The translations under genes were made by a program, and so were the position numbers. A model generated the notes under the pieces. The model was not told where the DNA came from and did not search any database. It was given only the letters and a program-made list of their open reading frames with translations. This document shows, piece by piece, positions 46,900 to 59,374 of a DNA stretch of 64,000 nucleotides (position 1 is the first letter of the stretch; each line of letters starts with the position of its first letter). The DNA comes from Magnolia sinica (taxonomy: Eukaryota > Streptophyta > Magnoliopsida > Magnoliales > Magnoliaceae): contig NC_080590.1 of NCBI RefSeq assembly GCF_029962835.1, positions 68,101,501-68,165,500 of the forward strand, written 5' to 3'.

Positions 46900-49094
46900 T
46901 GATGTTTTATTTAAACCAACATGATTTAAATGATTTTTAAACTCGCAAGTATACGAATCAGATGTAGATACGGTACGTATTACGAGATCGTTCCCACGAG
47001 GACTGGTCGTCACAATTCAAATCTATGATTCTCCTTAACTAATCCAACAAATAATGGAATGAATTACTAAGCACAATTTTATGAAAAATAATTAATTAAG
47101 AACAGGGAAGAAAATTCAATCAGAGAGAGGGCACTAGGACTTTCGAATCCACCCCTAATTATCCTAACCCTTGTTTTGTCTGTTGATTCACCTTGATCTA
47201 GATTGATACCACTTAAATAGAGAAAGCACAATCTGTGTCCTTAATCGGGCATACAGACTGTCTAATTCCTTTAAGCAATGCCATGAATGATATATCCCAT
47301 GTCCTTGGTCGGGTACATGGAATGTACATTCATTAAAGCACCCTGTTTCTTCCTCTATAGGAAACCGGTTCTTGCTCAGACACAAGCACCTATAATAAGC
47401 ATCCAAACAACATCCATATATATACTTTGGTCAAGTTCATAGATGGAGAAGTATAGAATTTAAACCCATAAAGCCCACTTAGAGAAAGAGACAAATTAAT
47501 TAATATTCAAAGTAAATCAACCAATACAAGAGCTAATCAAATTAGGGGCTTCATCTCAGCCCTAGTTTGAGAGATTAGTGACCCATAAAATCCATAAAAA
47601 ATATTAAATAAAATTCATAAAAAACGACAAACCAAACAATCTCTCTCTCTTTTCTTTCTTCTCTTTCTTCTATTTCTTCTCTCCCTTGCTTCAGATCTGG
47701 AATCCTCTGGTTCTGAATGCCTTTCCCACGTCCAAAACTCCCCCTTTATAGCTGCTGGATGGTTGGAATCGGTGGCGGAGTCGTAGAAGGACTCAAAGTG
47801 TAATTTTTCGCAGCCGTGATCGGTGGGCCCCACAGAGGTGTTTTCTGGAAAATCCACCCCATCCATTGGATTCAGAACGAAATTTCAGTCAAGAATGGGT
47901 GGTTTTGAAGGTTCATTATCGCGGCCCAGAGAAGAAAATAAAAAAAATCAGTTTTGAACGTCGCCAGGTAGCCCTTTTGTGGCCTCTGTACCGCACATGT
48001 GTGTCCCCATGGGAGTGGAATATCAGCATAGTTTTGAAGATCTCGAAGCCCTCTACACGATGGACGGCTCGGATCGGCCGTACGGGTGACGTACGGGGCC
48101 CACAATCCTTCGCAAAAACGGCCAGCGGAAGACGCTACGCGGACGCCAAACCGACGCTGCGATGATGGTGGGGCCTATTCCTGGACTTTTCACAGGAATC
48201 CACGTCGTCCATTGGTTTCAGCTCGAAAAATCAGTAGGAATGCCCAATTTCGAGTTAAAGTTGTGGTGGCCCACGGAGTTTTGAACTCACCGTCCGTTTT
48301 GCGTTTTTTCAGCGGTCAACGTCCGTACACATGCATGGAACCAAACGGACATCTAGGCGATGATGATATCGGCCCCAGGAAGCGGATGGACGGTTCGGAT
48401 TGTCCATTTGGACACTAGGTGGGCCCCACAACCGATGACAGCGGTCGGTTCCGCGGACGCTGGAAACGGAAACTTCCGTTTTCCAAAGACGAAGTCGGGT
48501 CAGCGCTGCTGACCGACGCTCGTCCGTTTGGTGCGCAGCCGATGCACCTGTGCACTGTGTACACATCTCTTACACAGGGCTCACCGTGATGTTTACGAGA
48601 AATCCAATCCGTCCATCCTATTTGTCATCTATTTTCAACCATCAGCTCCAAGTTTGAGGCAGTTCCAAATATCAGGTGGGCCCCAAGGTGAAGATTAATG
48701 GGCTGATCTGTCCGTTGGACCACTTCCCGCGATCTTCAATGGCTGAAATTTAATATGTACGGTTAATTTACGGCCCTCATCTCATGTATGAAGTTTCGAA
48801 CTGATCGGATAGTGGGAACCATGTGATCTTGCATTCTGGACCCTTTTCGGGCCCCTTTGGCTTGCTTTCCTCAGATCCCAGACGTGTAAAGTCTTCATTA
48901 TTGGTTCCCTGGAGTCCACCCCGTGCTCTGGAGACTTTGGATCATGAAATCCATGCCTTTAACACCAATTTTCAATTAACGCTCCTGACTTTATCCTGTA
49001 ATAAAAATACAATTAAAATACTCCATTAAGCATTATCATATACATAAAATCTGGTAATTACTGGGGTCTGATATGCAATATTTGACCCTGATCA
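46900..49094 (-). mobile_element. solo LTR W, Tat/Ogre-like, inside the 5' LTR of P
   Basis: Read on the minus strand it begins TGATCAGGGTCAAATATTGC at 49094 and ends AACATCA at 46900, 2195 bases. The TSD ATGAG is perfect (46895-46899 and 49095-49099). Near its end it has CCTCGTGGGAACGATCTCG, typical of Tat/Ogre LTRs, and its start resembles that of solo LTR V. TATA box at 47743. CpG-rich at about 48050-48570, unlike its surroundings. Confidence 0.88.
47743..47750 (-). promoter_or_regulatory. TATA box of LTR W
   Basis: The minus strand reads GCTATAAAGGGGG, followed by a G/A-rich leader at about 47640-47690. Confidence 0.55.
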
Positions 49095-49099
49095 ATGAG

Positions 49100-52000
49100 C
49101 GATCGTGAGCTCACATGGATGCTGATTAGCTATTGACAGGTTGACTGTAGTGACGTCACCAAGATCTGTGGGGCGTGTCATGATTTATTTGTGTATCCAC
49201 ACAGTCCAGACCCCTGGACGATGGGACTTGTGGAGATGTATGTGTCGTATACACACCGTCTGTCCATTTTGCTAGACCCCGCATAATGTAAGTATTCACA
49301 CTGTCTGTCCATTGTGCTGGGGCACCCCTGATGTAAGTGTTTTATCAATAACGTTCGCACGTGGACAATGGGACCCACATGATGTAGGTGTTGTATCCAC
49401 ACTGTCCACCCTATTTCCAGATCATTTTGAGGCCCACCATGATATATATGCTTTATCCTTGCCGTTCATCAGTTTCTAGGCCCACTTGCTGATTGGCCTG
49501 GCCCAAACGTGATGTATTTGAGGCCCATGTTTGAGGCCCAAATGTGATGTATTTGAGGCCCATGTTTGAGGCCCAAATGTGATGTATTTGAGGCCCATGT
49601 TCGAGGCCCAAATGAGATGTATTTGAGGCTTATGGATGAGGTTCACTGTAATGTAATTGAGGCTCGTGTGATGCGGCCCATTGTGATGTGTATTAGGCCC
49701 ATGTGATGCGACGCATTGTGATGTATATTAGGCCCATGTGATGTATTTGAGGCCCATTGTGATTTATTTGAGGCCCGTGAGTAAGGCCGATCATGATATA
49801 TTTGTGGCCCATCTAGTGAGGCCCATTGTGATGTGTTTGTGGCCTTTGATGAGGCCCAATATGATTGTATGAGAGGCCCATATGATGAGGCCCGATGTGA
49901 TGTATATATGTTTCATATGATGAGGCCCATTATGATTTATGACAGGCCCATTTAGTGAGGCCCAATGGGATGTATATGAGGCCTTTGTGTGAGGCCCAAT
50001 GGGATGTATATTAGGCCCTTATGTGAGACCATGGGCCCATTATATGTTTGGCTCTATATGGGCCACTCCTTGGGAGCAATGTTGGTTAAATGTCCACATT
50101 GATAGGCAATGACAGTTAAATATCCACATTGTGACCTTCCCTTAGGCCTTTATTAGGCCTATTCTCATCCTTCTCTAAGTGGGTTGACCCTAATCATTGG
50201 GCCCCATTCATATTGCACCATCCATCTATTCATTGGGCTATCCCAAGATGTTGGGTCTCTCATTGGTTGTTAGTAGGATTATTTCTTTTATCTTGGATTC
50301 CATCTAAGACTTATTTGGGCTCCTTTGGGCAACTAGCAGGCTATATGATAGTATGGAGAAGGAACCCTTTCTGGATCCTTAGGTATATAGGTAAGACCAC
50401 CTAGGACCAACCTTAATATAATGAGAGTTTATCCTCACCATAGACAGAAGGATCCGTGCTATTAGATTTGGTATATCCACAGTTGAGGACTAACCCTCAT
50501 GTTATGGATCTACTGTCCATCTATGGACCTCGCCTTATATAAAGGCTGGTTATCGATACCGATTATGAGTATGTGATAATATAGCATTATGATTGTATGA
50601 GGCCCTTGTATGAGGACTGATTGTGATGTATGAGGCCCATAGTGACCATGTGAGGCCCACATGTGTGTGTGTGTGTGATTATGTGCACACCACTCATTCA
50701 TTTTCACGGGCCATGGGCTGCCTTATACAAGCCCACCATAATGTATATAGAATCATGCTTAGTATACTTCCTGATACATACCCATACACATCATATGTAT
50801 GCTTGTTATGAGGAGTGATTGATCATAGCATATGCCATTGGGTTGGTTTATTATGGGACTCCTTGTGAGACCAAGTTGCCCCATATGATCGCGCAGGATT
50901 GTTGCATGACTAATAGCGTGATTCATACATCTCGCATTTGTGTGACATGACTACTGTATGCCCTAATGATATCAGGGTCGTAGCCTCTATAGGTATATCG
51001 TGGATGGTCAGATGGGACACCAGAAATCTTTTTCTACATTAGGTGTTATAGATGTCCCTGGGTGAAATTTTTTAAACCCTCTTGGTACCAAAGGACACTC
51101 CAACCTCTAGACCGAGTGGATGCAGGAGCGTCGAGTGCTAAATACCAGGACGCCACACTTCCCACTATGTCATGGTCAGTTGGAAGGGGGTGTAGCCTTA
51201 CTCGCCCGAAGGAGTAGGCAATGTTAGGCTGAGTCTGACCAGCTCATAAATGGGTCCGCTATCGATAAGTCGGGCCAATATTAGCAGGCGGATGTGAGGT
51301 CTCTTCCACTTACCCAGTTGTGCACTTGATGGGGCGACAGGTGGCATAGAGTGTACTAGACCCCGGTGATGATCACAAAGAAGTACGGTACTGATATGTG
51401 GACTTACTGAGCAGGAGTTAGATACTCAGTATTTTACTCACTCATTCATTCATTCATTCACTATCCACTAGGGCTGGTGGTGCGCAATTAGATCATTATG
51501 TGTACCCTCGCAATGGCCATGATTTCGGTTAGGTACGCAACTAACCTAAGATCAAGAGTTTACCACATTGTGTCCAACTATCCAAATCAGGTATGGGCCA
51601 GTTTAAATAGAAGTCCCTTGTAATGAACCCTATAGCTTGTCATACAAGGTGCTATCATCCTGACTTCACACTCCAGCTTGGTCATTTCATTCGCACTGCA
51701 TATTACATTGAATTCTCGGCACATAGCATTTGGTTTACTATGCTTCTATATTGTATATCCTGAATAAGGTTGATGGTATTATGGACTCGCCAGGATCTGC
51801 ATATTGCATTACATCCGCGGTATATGGCATTTGGGTTACTATATTCTTACATTTATATGGCCTAGATGAGGCTGATAGTAATCGTGGTTCATTAGGAATT
51901 GCATATTACATTGCATCCTTGGCATATGATATTTGGCTCTTTATGACTCCGCATTTGCATAGCTGATCTGCATTGCATACTCTGATATTGTATGACTTAT

Positions 52001-52441
52001 GGATTTGCCAGTATTTTCGCTTACTCTAATATTTGTGTACTTGGCACTTATCTTGCACACACACTTACACCGCCCTCTAAGCTTTCTATAAGCTTATGCA
52101 TGACCGTTGTGTGCAGGTGATGTTAGGTCGTAGTAGCATTGAGGTAGGAGCTTGTGGCAGATCACTTTGGAGATTTTTTATTTATATATTTCTCTTTCAA
52201 AATTGTACTCGAATGTTTATATTAGTGGATATGTGGTGTTGATGTTATCGTTTGTGACTTGGTTATGCTTGTGGTTATGCTCCTTTATATAAAAAAATTC
52301 ACACAAAAAATCCTCCTTGTAGGATCCTAGGATCAGAATCTGGCGTCTGGAAGCCGAGAATGGGGTACTACGGAGGCTGTCGGCGTCGGATTCAGCGATC
52401 GGGAATTCCATAATTCTGTTTTCCAAGTTTAGGGCGTGACA
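49100..52441 (+). repeat. 5' LTR of P, second part
   Basis: It resumes after the W TSD and ends GGGCGTGACA at 52441. It is collinear with 55350-56397 and 62287-64000, and inversely with Q. It holds the GAGGCCCA-type array at 49494-50040, a shorter one at 50600-50665, and (CATT)n at about 51441-51460. Confidence 0.85.
49494..50040 (+). repeat. GAGGCCCA-type minisatellite, 5' LTR of P
   Basis: About 25 degenerate units of 20-25 bases built on GAGGCCCATTGTGATGTATT. Three neighbouring units near 49530-49600 are almost identical, suggesting recent local duplication. Confidence 0.85.
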
Positions 52442-52446
52442 GAAGT

Positions 52447-52458
52447 TGGTATCAGAGC
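52447..52458 (+). other. primer binding site of P
   Basis: A perfect TGGTATCAGAGC five bases after the LTR end, complementary to initiator Met-tRNA, as used by Tekay/Del chromoviruses. Confidence 0.92.
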
Positions 52459-52649
52459 ATAACTTTGAAATACCTGAGGATAACATCACATATCTATTGA
52501 TAGCTACCCTACACTATGTAATTGTTGCAAACTTAGAATGATTAGATCCCCAAGTTCAAATAACTTAGAAACTTCCTGATATAGCTCCCTATCGTGTGTG
52601 CATTCGAGAGTGCTCAAGGATAATAGGCCCTTGTTCCGTATTATAGGAC

Positions 52650-53203
52650 ATGGCGCCTAAGTGAGCGAGCCAAGCGACCCCCACTTCCGAGACTAGTGCA
52701 GCGCTGACCGTATTGGTGAGCGCGGATCAGCTTCAGCAGTTGCTACAGGTGATGATCACGATTCTTCAGGGGTAGGGTAGGTGTCCCACCGAGACACCTG
52801 AGCAGGCGGAGAAGGAGTGCGTGAGCCCCCTTTTACGAGACTTGACTCAGCAGCGGGTCCCACTGGAGGTATTTTCACTTCAGGGCAAGGCCGAGTGGGC
52901 CGGTTCATAGAGGGATCGTGATTAGAGGAGAGGCCGGAAGAGGCAGGCCCCCTCCGGTAGCTCCTGATAGCATCTATAGCAACAGAGGCGCACAGCCTAC
53001 CAAGCCACCAGAGCACCAGCAACACCTTCAGCACCACCTTAGAGGCCGTTTATAGGCACTTGCTATGGATGTGGTGGGGTAGGACACCATAGGCAGGAGT
53101 GTCCCTGCCCTTAGCAGTATCTCCGGCACCACCTCAGCGACAGTACCCAGGAGCTTGCTTGGATGTGGTGTGGGAGGACATTATAGGCATAAGTGTCCCC
53201 ATC
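52650..53203 (+). pseudogene. gag remnant of P with duplicated zinc knuckle
   Basis: It starts MAPK then a stop at codon 5, then LVSADQLQQLLQVMI, the common Tekay-type start. Most of the gag core is missing. A zinc knuckle CYGCGGVGHHRQEC lies at 53061-53102 with all four ligands (C-x2-C-x4-H-x4-C). Ninety-five bases on, at 53156, is a second copy with the same ligands but one base deleted after the first Cys codon. Several stops lie between. The knuckle would bind RNA in the particle. Confidence 0.82.
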
Positions 53204-53436
53204 CGCAGTAGTCGCGATAGCGGATCCTACCGCCGAGTCCCCAGCAGCAGCCACATCAGCCGTCGAGACCCCAACAAAAGTCGAGGCAGCAGTATAGGCC
53301 ACCACAGCGATAGCAACGGAAGCAGCAACAACCATAGAAGGGACATACACCTCCCCAGCAGGACCCTCAGTCGTCGGGGGGAGTTGTCGACAATTCGTGC
53401 AACTAGGCTTTAGGATTGTTTTAATAGATTATTCAT

Positions 53437-53503
53437 GGAGGAGACATCTTGGAAACGAGAGGCTAAGATTCGCAAGTGTTATCCTTGTCTCCTTGTTGTT
53501 TGA
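53437..53503 (+). pseudogene. C-terminal end of pol of P
   Basis: It reads EETSWKREAKIRKCYPCL and a stop (53501-53503), which matches the last residues of Tekay/Del polyproteins (live copies read EATWE-like text there). It follows a Gln/His/Arg-rich stretch that is the decayed end of gag. All enzyme domains between are deleted. About 110 bases follow to the PPT. Confidence 0.75.
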
Positions 53504-53612
53504 CTACACTCGTGTGTTGTGTTTCTGATTTTACATAGTGAAATGATTTCCCTCTTTTATGAGTTATGTTTAGTTGCGATGATAGTGTAAATTTTGAGGA
53601 TGAAATTTTATT

Positions 53613-53625
53613 AGGAGGGGAGAGT
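53613..53625 (+). other. polypurine tract of P
   Basis: AGGAGGGGAGAGT directly before TGTAAGGCC, preceded by GAGGATGAAATTTTATT, the usual gypsy 3' context. Confidence 0.85.
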
Positions 53626-54571
53626 TGTAAGGCCTGTATCCTAGCCTGTACCATTCCTTAGACTTCTACAATCCTCCCTGTCGAATTTCGGTAACCCGTG
53701 ACCTATAGTTGGCATTTGCACACGACCCTAAGTCGCATCCTGTAGATCTGAGTCGACTGACCTAAGCTTGTACCATTATAACCACACCGTCACCGCGGTT
53801 CTAACGCTGTGTCTTACACACCGATACGATGCCCCGGCGAGGAGTTGTGGACCCACATTATTTCGAGGAAAATGTCACGCTTTGCGATTCCCGAGAGAAT
53901 CTCCACCACCTTTCACATCAATCAATCAAGTACACATCCCATCATAACCCATCACTCCACGTATCACACCCATCCCTCCCTTACATAAGTCATCCCCAAA
54001 GTCAACCCTCATGTCACTCAAACCCATCCCTTTTCATCCCATCACCTCTCTCTCTCTCTCTCAATCCATTTCCCAAGCAACCAAAGGGAGAAAATGTCCA
54101 AGCTCTTCCCAAAGAGTGCCAAGTGTGGCCCACTTCCTACCCCCTCATCTCTCATCCCAACCCTTCAATCTTCACCATCCACTATCTAAGTTGAAGCCAA
54201 GGAGCTAAGGAAGCCATAAAACCAAGAAGATTAGCAATCGGTGGGTGTTTTGTAGGAGTAGATTTATAATTTGATGATGGGTTAAGTGGGGCCTACCGAT
54301 CGATGGTATGGATCTCACTTTGGACTATAGGTGTGGCCAATGACCCACCATGATTCATATGTTCATCCCATTATGGGGCCATTCTCCATGGACCCCATCA
54401 TGATGTTTATTTTCTTAGTGTAAAAGGTCATCTAGACCTTGCATTTTTTTTGTGGAAAAGGGATCTCCACCGTTGATTTTGATTGGTGGGCCCACATGTA
54501 TTGGGACCCACTTGATGTATGTTTTGTATGAAAGGGAGGGCTCATAGTGGCAGAGCCCTCTATCGCACGTA

Positions 54572-54575
<4 letters not shown>

Positions 54576-54659
<84 letters not shown>
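54576..54659 (+). repeat. (CT)n microsatellite, about 42 units
   Basis: It is nearly uninterrupted. The 5' LTR of P has only about 25 bases of broken CT at the matching place (46206-46226), so it grew after insertion or shrank in the other copy. Confidence 0.95.
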
Positions 54660-54661
<2 letters not shown>

Positions 54662-55739
54662 CTGATTGTATGGCCCACCTATGATGTATGTATTTTATCC
54701 ATGTCGTCCACTAAGTGGGACGCACCTGCTGTCCAACCAGGGCCCACTTTGCTGTCCACTTTGTTGCCTGTTTGGGCAGGCCCTGTTGGAAGGGAAAACA
54801 CAAATAGCAGCTTGATCCAAACACGTGCAGCCCACTCACGTAGGACCACCGTGATGCAAGTGATTTATCCACACCGTCTAGTCTCCTGGACGGTGTGACC
54901 CATTTCAATGTATGTACCTTGCATCCAAGTCGCCCAGGGCCTAGACGCTGGAGCTTTTTAAATTAATAATATATATATTAATATAATATTATGGTGGGCC
55001 CCACATGGGACCCACCTGTAGCAGAAGTAGATTGGCTGGTGTATCTCGCATCAGCTATATAGCTGATGTATTGATGTCAGCAAGTTCTGTGCGTCCGATC
55101 ATGAGGTATGTGTTACATCCCACCGTCCAGCACGTGGACGGTGGGGATCACCCATGGTGTATGTGTTTTATCTACACCCTCCATCTGTGGGACCCACCCA
55201 CTGATGTATGTGTTGCTTCCACACCCTCCAGCATGGGACAGTGCTGGGGCACACATGATATAAGTGTTTTATCCACCGCCATCCATGGGACCCACATGAT
55301 ATACATGTTTTATCCTGGCCATCCAAATCATGCGGGACCCACCAGATGAACGATCGTGAGCTCGCACAAACGCTAATTAGCTACTGACAAGTTGACTATA
55401 GTGACGTCACCAAGATCTGTGGGGCATGTCATGATTTATGTGTGTATCCACACAGTCCAGACCCCTGGACGGTGGGACCTGTGGAGATGTATGTGTCGTA
55501 TACACACCGTCCATCCATTTTGCTGGACCCACATGATGTAAGTATTCACACCATCCGTCCATTGTGCTGTGGCACCCTGATGTAAGTGTTTTATCAATAC
55601 CGTCCGCACATGGACAATAGGACCCACATGATGTAGGTGTTGTATCCACACCATCCACCGTCCACCCTATTTCCAGATCATTTCGAGGCCCACCATGATA
55701 TGTATGCTTTATCCTTGTCGTTCATCAGTTTTCAGGCCC

Positions 55740-56235
55740 ACTTGCTGATTGGAGTGGCCCAAATGTGACGTATTTGAGGCCCATGTTTAAGGCCCAAATG
55801 TGATGTATTTGAGGCCCATGTTTAAGGCCCAAATGTGATGTATTTAAGTCCTATGTTCGAGGCCCAAATGAGATGTATTTGAGGCCCATGGATGAGGTCC
55901 ATTGTGATGTAATTGAGGCCCATGTGATGTGTATTAGACCCAAGAATGAGGCCCATCGTGACTTATTTGAGGCCCATGAGTAAGGCCCTTTGTGATATAT
56001 TTGTGGCCCATCTGGTGAGGCCCATTGTGATGTGTTTGTGGCCTTTGATGAGGCCCACTGTGATTGTATGAGAAGCCATATGATGAGGCCCGATGTGATG
56101 TATATATGGCCCAAATGATGAGGCCCATTATGATGTATGAGAGGCCCATTTGGTGAGGCCCAATGTGATGTATATGAGGCCTTTGTGTGAGGCCCAATGT
56201 GATGTGTATTAGGCCCTTATGTGAGGCCATGGGCC
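55740..56235 (+). repeat. GAGGCCCA-type minisatellite, 3' LTR of P
   Basis: Same array as 49494-50040 with a few units fewer. Confidence 0.85.
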
Positions 56236-58249
56236 CACTATATGTTTGGCTCTATTTGGGCCACTCCTTGGGAGCAATGTTGGTTAAATGTCCACATTGA
56301 TGGGCAATGATGGTTAAATATCCACATTGTGACCTTCTCATAGGCCTATGTTAGGCCCATTCTCATCCTTCTCTAAGTGGGTTGACCCTAATCATTATGT
56401 CACGCCCTAAACCCGAAAATCGGATTTGCAGGAATCCCGATCGCCGAATCCGGTGCCGACAGCCTCTGTAGTACCCCATTCTCGACTCCTAGCGTCCAAC
56501 GCCAGATTCCGATCCTAGGATCCTACAAGGAGGATTTTTTTTTATACACATTTAACTCGTAATAAGCATAACCATAAGATTACCCAATTCACAAAGGCAA
56601 CATCATCATCACATATCCACTAATATAATCATTTGAGTACAATGCTGAAAGCGAAATACATATATCAAAATCAAAGCTCCAGAAGACAACTACACGCTCC
56701 AAGCTCAACGCTGCTGCAACCTAATGCAACCTGCACACATCTATCGTGCATAAGCTTATAGAAAGCTTAGAGGGTGGTGAAAGTGTGTGTACAAGGTAAG
56801 TGCCAAATTTTCAATACAATGCTATCATCATATAATACCGAAATTACTGGTAATCCATAAATCGCATAATATCGGAATAAGCAGAAATACTGACAAGATC
56901 ATAAGTCATACGATAGCAGAGTAAGCAGAAATACGGACAAGCCCACAATCATACAATATCAGAATAATGAGAAAACATGCTATTAGGCCCATAAATATCA
57001 TCAGCCTTATCCAGGCTATGCGATGCAAAAATATAATAAACCAATATCATATACTGAAGAAGCAATATAGATCAGCTATGTAAATGAGGAGTCAAAGAGA
57101 GTCAAATATCAGATACTGAGGGTACAATGCAATATGTAAATCCTGCTAAGTCCGTCTAGGCCATAAAAATGCAGAAACATAGTAACCCAAAATGCTAAGT
57201 ACTGCGGATGCAATGTAATATATGGTGCGAATGTAATGACCATGCTGGAGTGTGAAGTCGAGATGATAGTACGTAGTATCGTAGACTACGGGGTCCACCA
57301 CAAGGGACTTCTATCCAAACCAGTCACATACCTAAATTTGGATAGTCAGACTCAATGTGGTAAATTCCTAATCTCCGATTAGTCGCGCGCCCAACCGAAA
57401 TCCTGGTCATGCGAAGGTATACGTAACAAATAGTTATACACCACCAGCCCGAGTGGATAGTGAAGGAATGAATGAATGAATATGCAATTCCTACTCAAGA
57501 AGTCCACATATCAGTACGGTTACTCTCTGGGAAATCACCGGGGTCTATTACACTACAAACCAGATTGCCGCCCCGTCGCGCACAACCAGGTGAGTGGAAT
57601 AGACCTCACTATTCGCCTGCCAGTATCGGGCTTGGCTTGTCGATAGTGGACCCATTCCTCGAGCTGGTCAGACTCAGCCTAGCATTGTCCCCTCCTTTCG
57701 GGCAGGTAAGGCCGTACCCCCTTCTAACCGACCATGACACAGTGGGAGACGCGGCCTAATGGTATACAGCCCTCATGCGCTCATGCATCCACTCGGTCTA
57801 GATGTTGGAGCAACCTCCAGAACCAAGAGGATTTACGGACTTTCACCCAGGGATATCTATAGCACCCCATGTAGAATAGATTTTCGGTGTCCCATCTGGC
57901 CATCCACGAAATACCTGTGGAGGCTACGACCCTGATGTCGCTAGGGCGTATAGTAATCACAACACACAATAGAAGATGCATGAGTCATACAATCCAATCA
58001 TACATCAATCCTGCGCATACCGTGTACTCATGTGAGACAAATCTCCGCCTATCAGGGAGTCTCATAACAACATGTCCAATGTCATATGCAATGGTCAACC
58101 ACATCTCATAACAAACATGCAAATGATGCGTATGGGCATGTATCATGATGTTATGCTATCACATACTCATAATCGGTATCAATAACTGGCACCGACAATC
58201 GGCCTCGACAATGTGGACATTTAACCAACATTACCCCTAAGGAGTGACC

Positions 58250-58440
58250 CACATACAGCCTAACATATAGTGGACCCATGGCCTCACAAAGGGCCTGATA
58301 TCCAACACCATGGGCCTCACTTAAGAGCTTAATACACATCACGATGGGCCTTTCACATGGGCCTAACATACATCACAATGGGCTCCATCGCCTGGCCCTC
58401 AAATGTATCACAATGGGCCTTATCACATAGGCCTCGACAA
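58250..58440 (-). repeat. GGCCTCA-type minisatellite in Q, first block
   Basis: Inverse form of the GAGGCCCA array, about eight units. It ends where the AATCGG-type array begins. Confidence 0.7.
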
Positions 58441-59135
58441 TCGGCCTCGGTAATCAAAATCGACCTCAACACTCATAATCGGAATTGGCCTATACAATCG
58501 GCCTCGACAAATCAAAATCGGCCTCGATCTCGCCTCGACAATCGGAATCGGCCCCAATACTCGGCTTCGACAATCGGAATCTGTATCGACAATCAGAATC
58601 AATCGATAATCAGAATCGGTAAATTAATCACGTGGATCGGAATCGACAATCATTCATGACAATCAAAATCAATTGATGATCAGAATCGATAAATCGGTCA
58701 AGTCAATCGAAATTGGCAATCGGTCATGACAATCGGAAACGATCGATAATCAGAATTGGCAAATCGGTCACATCAATCGAAATCGATAATCGGTCACGTT
58801 GATCGAAATCGATAATCGTTCATGACAATCGGAATCAATTGATGATCAGAATCGACAAATCAGTCAAGTCAATCGGAATTGGCAATCGGTCATGACAATC
58901 GGAAATGATCGATAATCAGAATCGATAAATCAGTCACGTCAATCGAAATCAGCAATCGGTCATGACAATCAGAATCAATCGATAATCAGAATCGGAAAAT
59001 TGGTCAAGTTAATCGGAATCGGCAATCGGTCATGACAATCGGAATCGATCGATAATCATAATCAATAAATTGGTCACGACAATCGGCACCGATAATCAGC
59101 ATCGATAATCGGCACTAGTAATCAGTAGATAAACA
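58435..59135 (-). repeat. AATCGG-type satellite array in Q
   Basis: About 700 bases of short units such as GACAATCGGAATCGATCG, with a higher period of about 90-110 bases (blocks like TCATGACAATCGGAATC recur). The LTRs of P have only a few units at this place (50545-50570, TATCGATACCGATTATGAG), so this is a copy-specific expansion. Confidence 0.85.
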
Positions 59136-59374
59136 AGCGGGGTCCATAAATGATTAGCCGATCAACCATAGTATAAAGATCGGCACCGAACCATGGTTAT
59201 ATCAAATCCGATAGCACGGAGTCACCCGTCTATGGTGAATGGGGCCCACTGATTAGGGTTGACCCACTAAGAGAATGATGAGAATGGGCCTAACAAGGCC
59301 TAAGGGAAGGTCACAATGAGGACATCTAACCATCATTGCCCATTAATGTGGACATCTAACTAACATTGCTCCCA

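Larger units (their letters stand above)
53626..56397 (+). repeat. 3' LTR of P, first part
   Basis: It is collinear with the 5' LTR without the W insertion. It is interrupted at 56397/56398 by Q, whose TSD copies are CATTA (56393-56397) and AATTA (62282-62286). Many CG dinucleotides of the 5' LTR are TG or CA here. Confidence 0.85.

Noticed and set aside
46900..49094. A CpG-island gene promoter at 48.05-48.57 kb
   Set aside because: The CpG-rich block lies inside a solo LTR with a perfect TSD, and no host exon follows on either side.
53099..53413. 104-codon frame in the P interior
   Set aside because: It is the out-of-frame reading of the Gln/His/Arg-rich end of gag and the second zinc knuckle.
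54415..54678. Minus-strand frame with an RERERE run
   Set aside because: It is the (CT)n tract of the 3' LTR of P read backwards.
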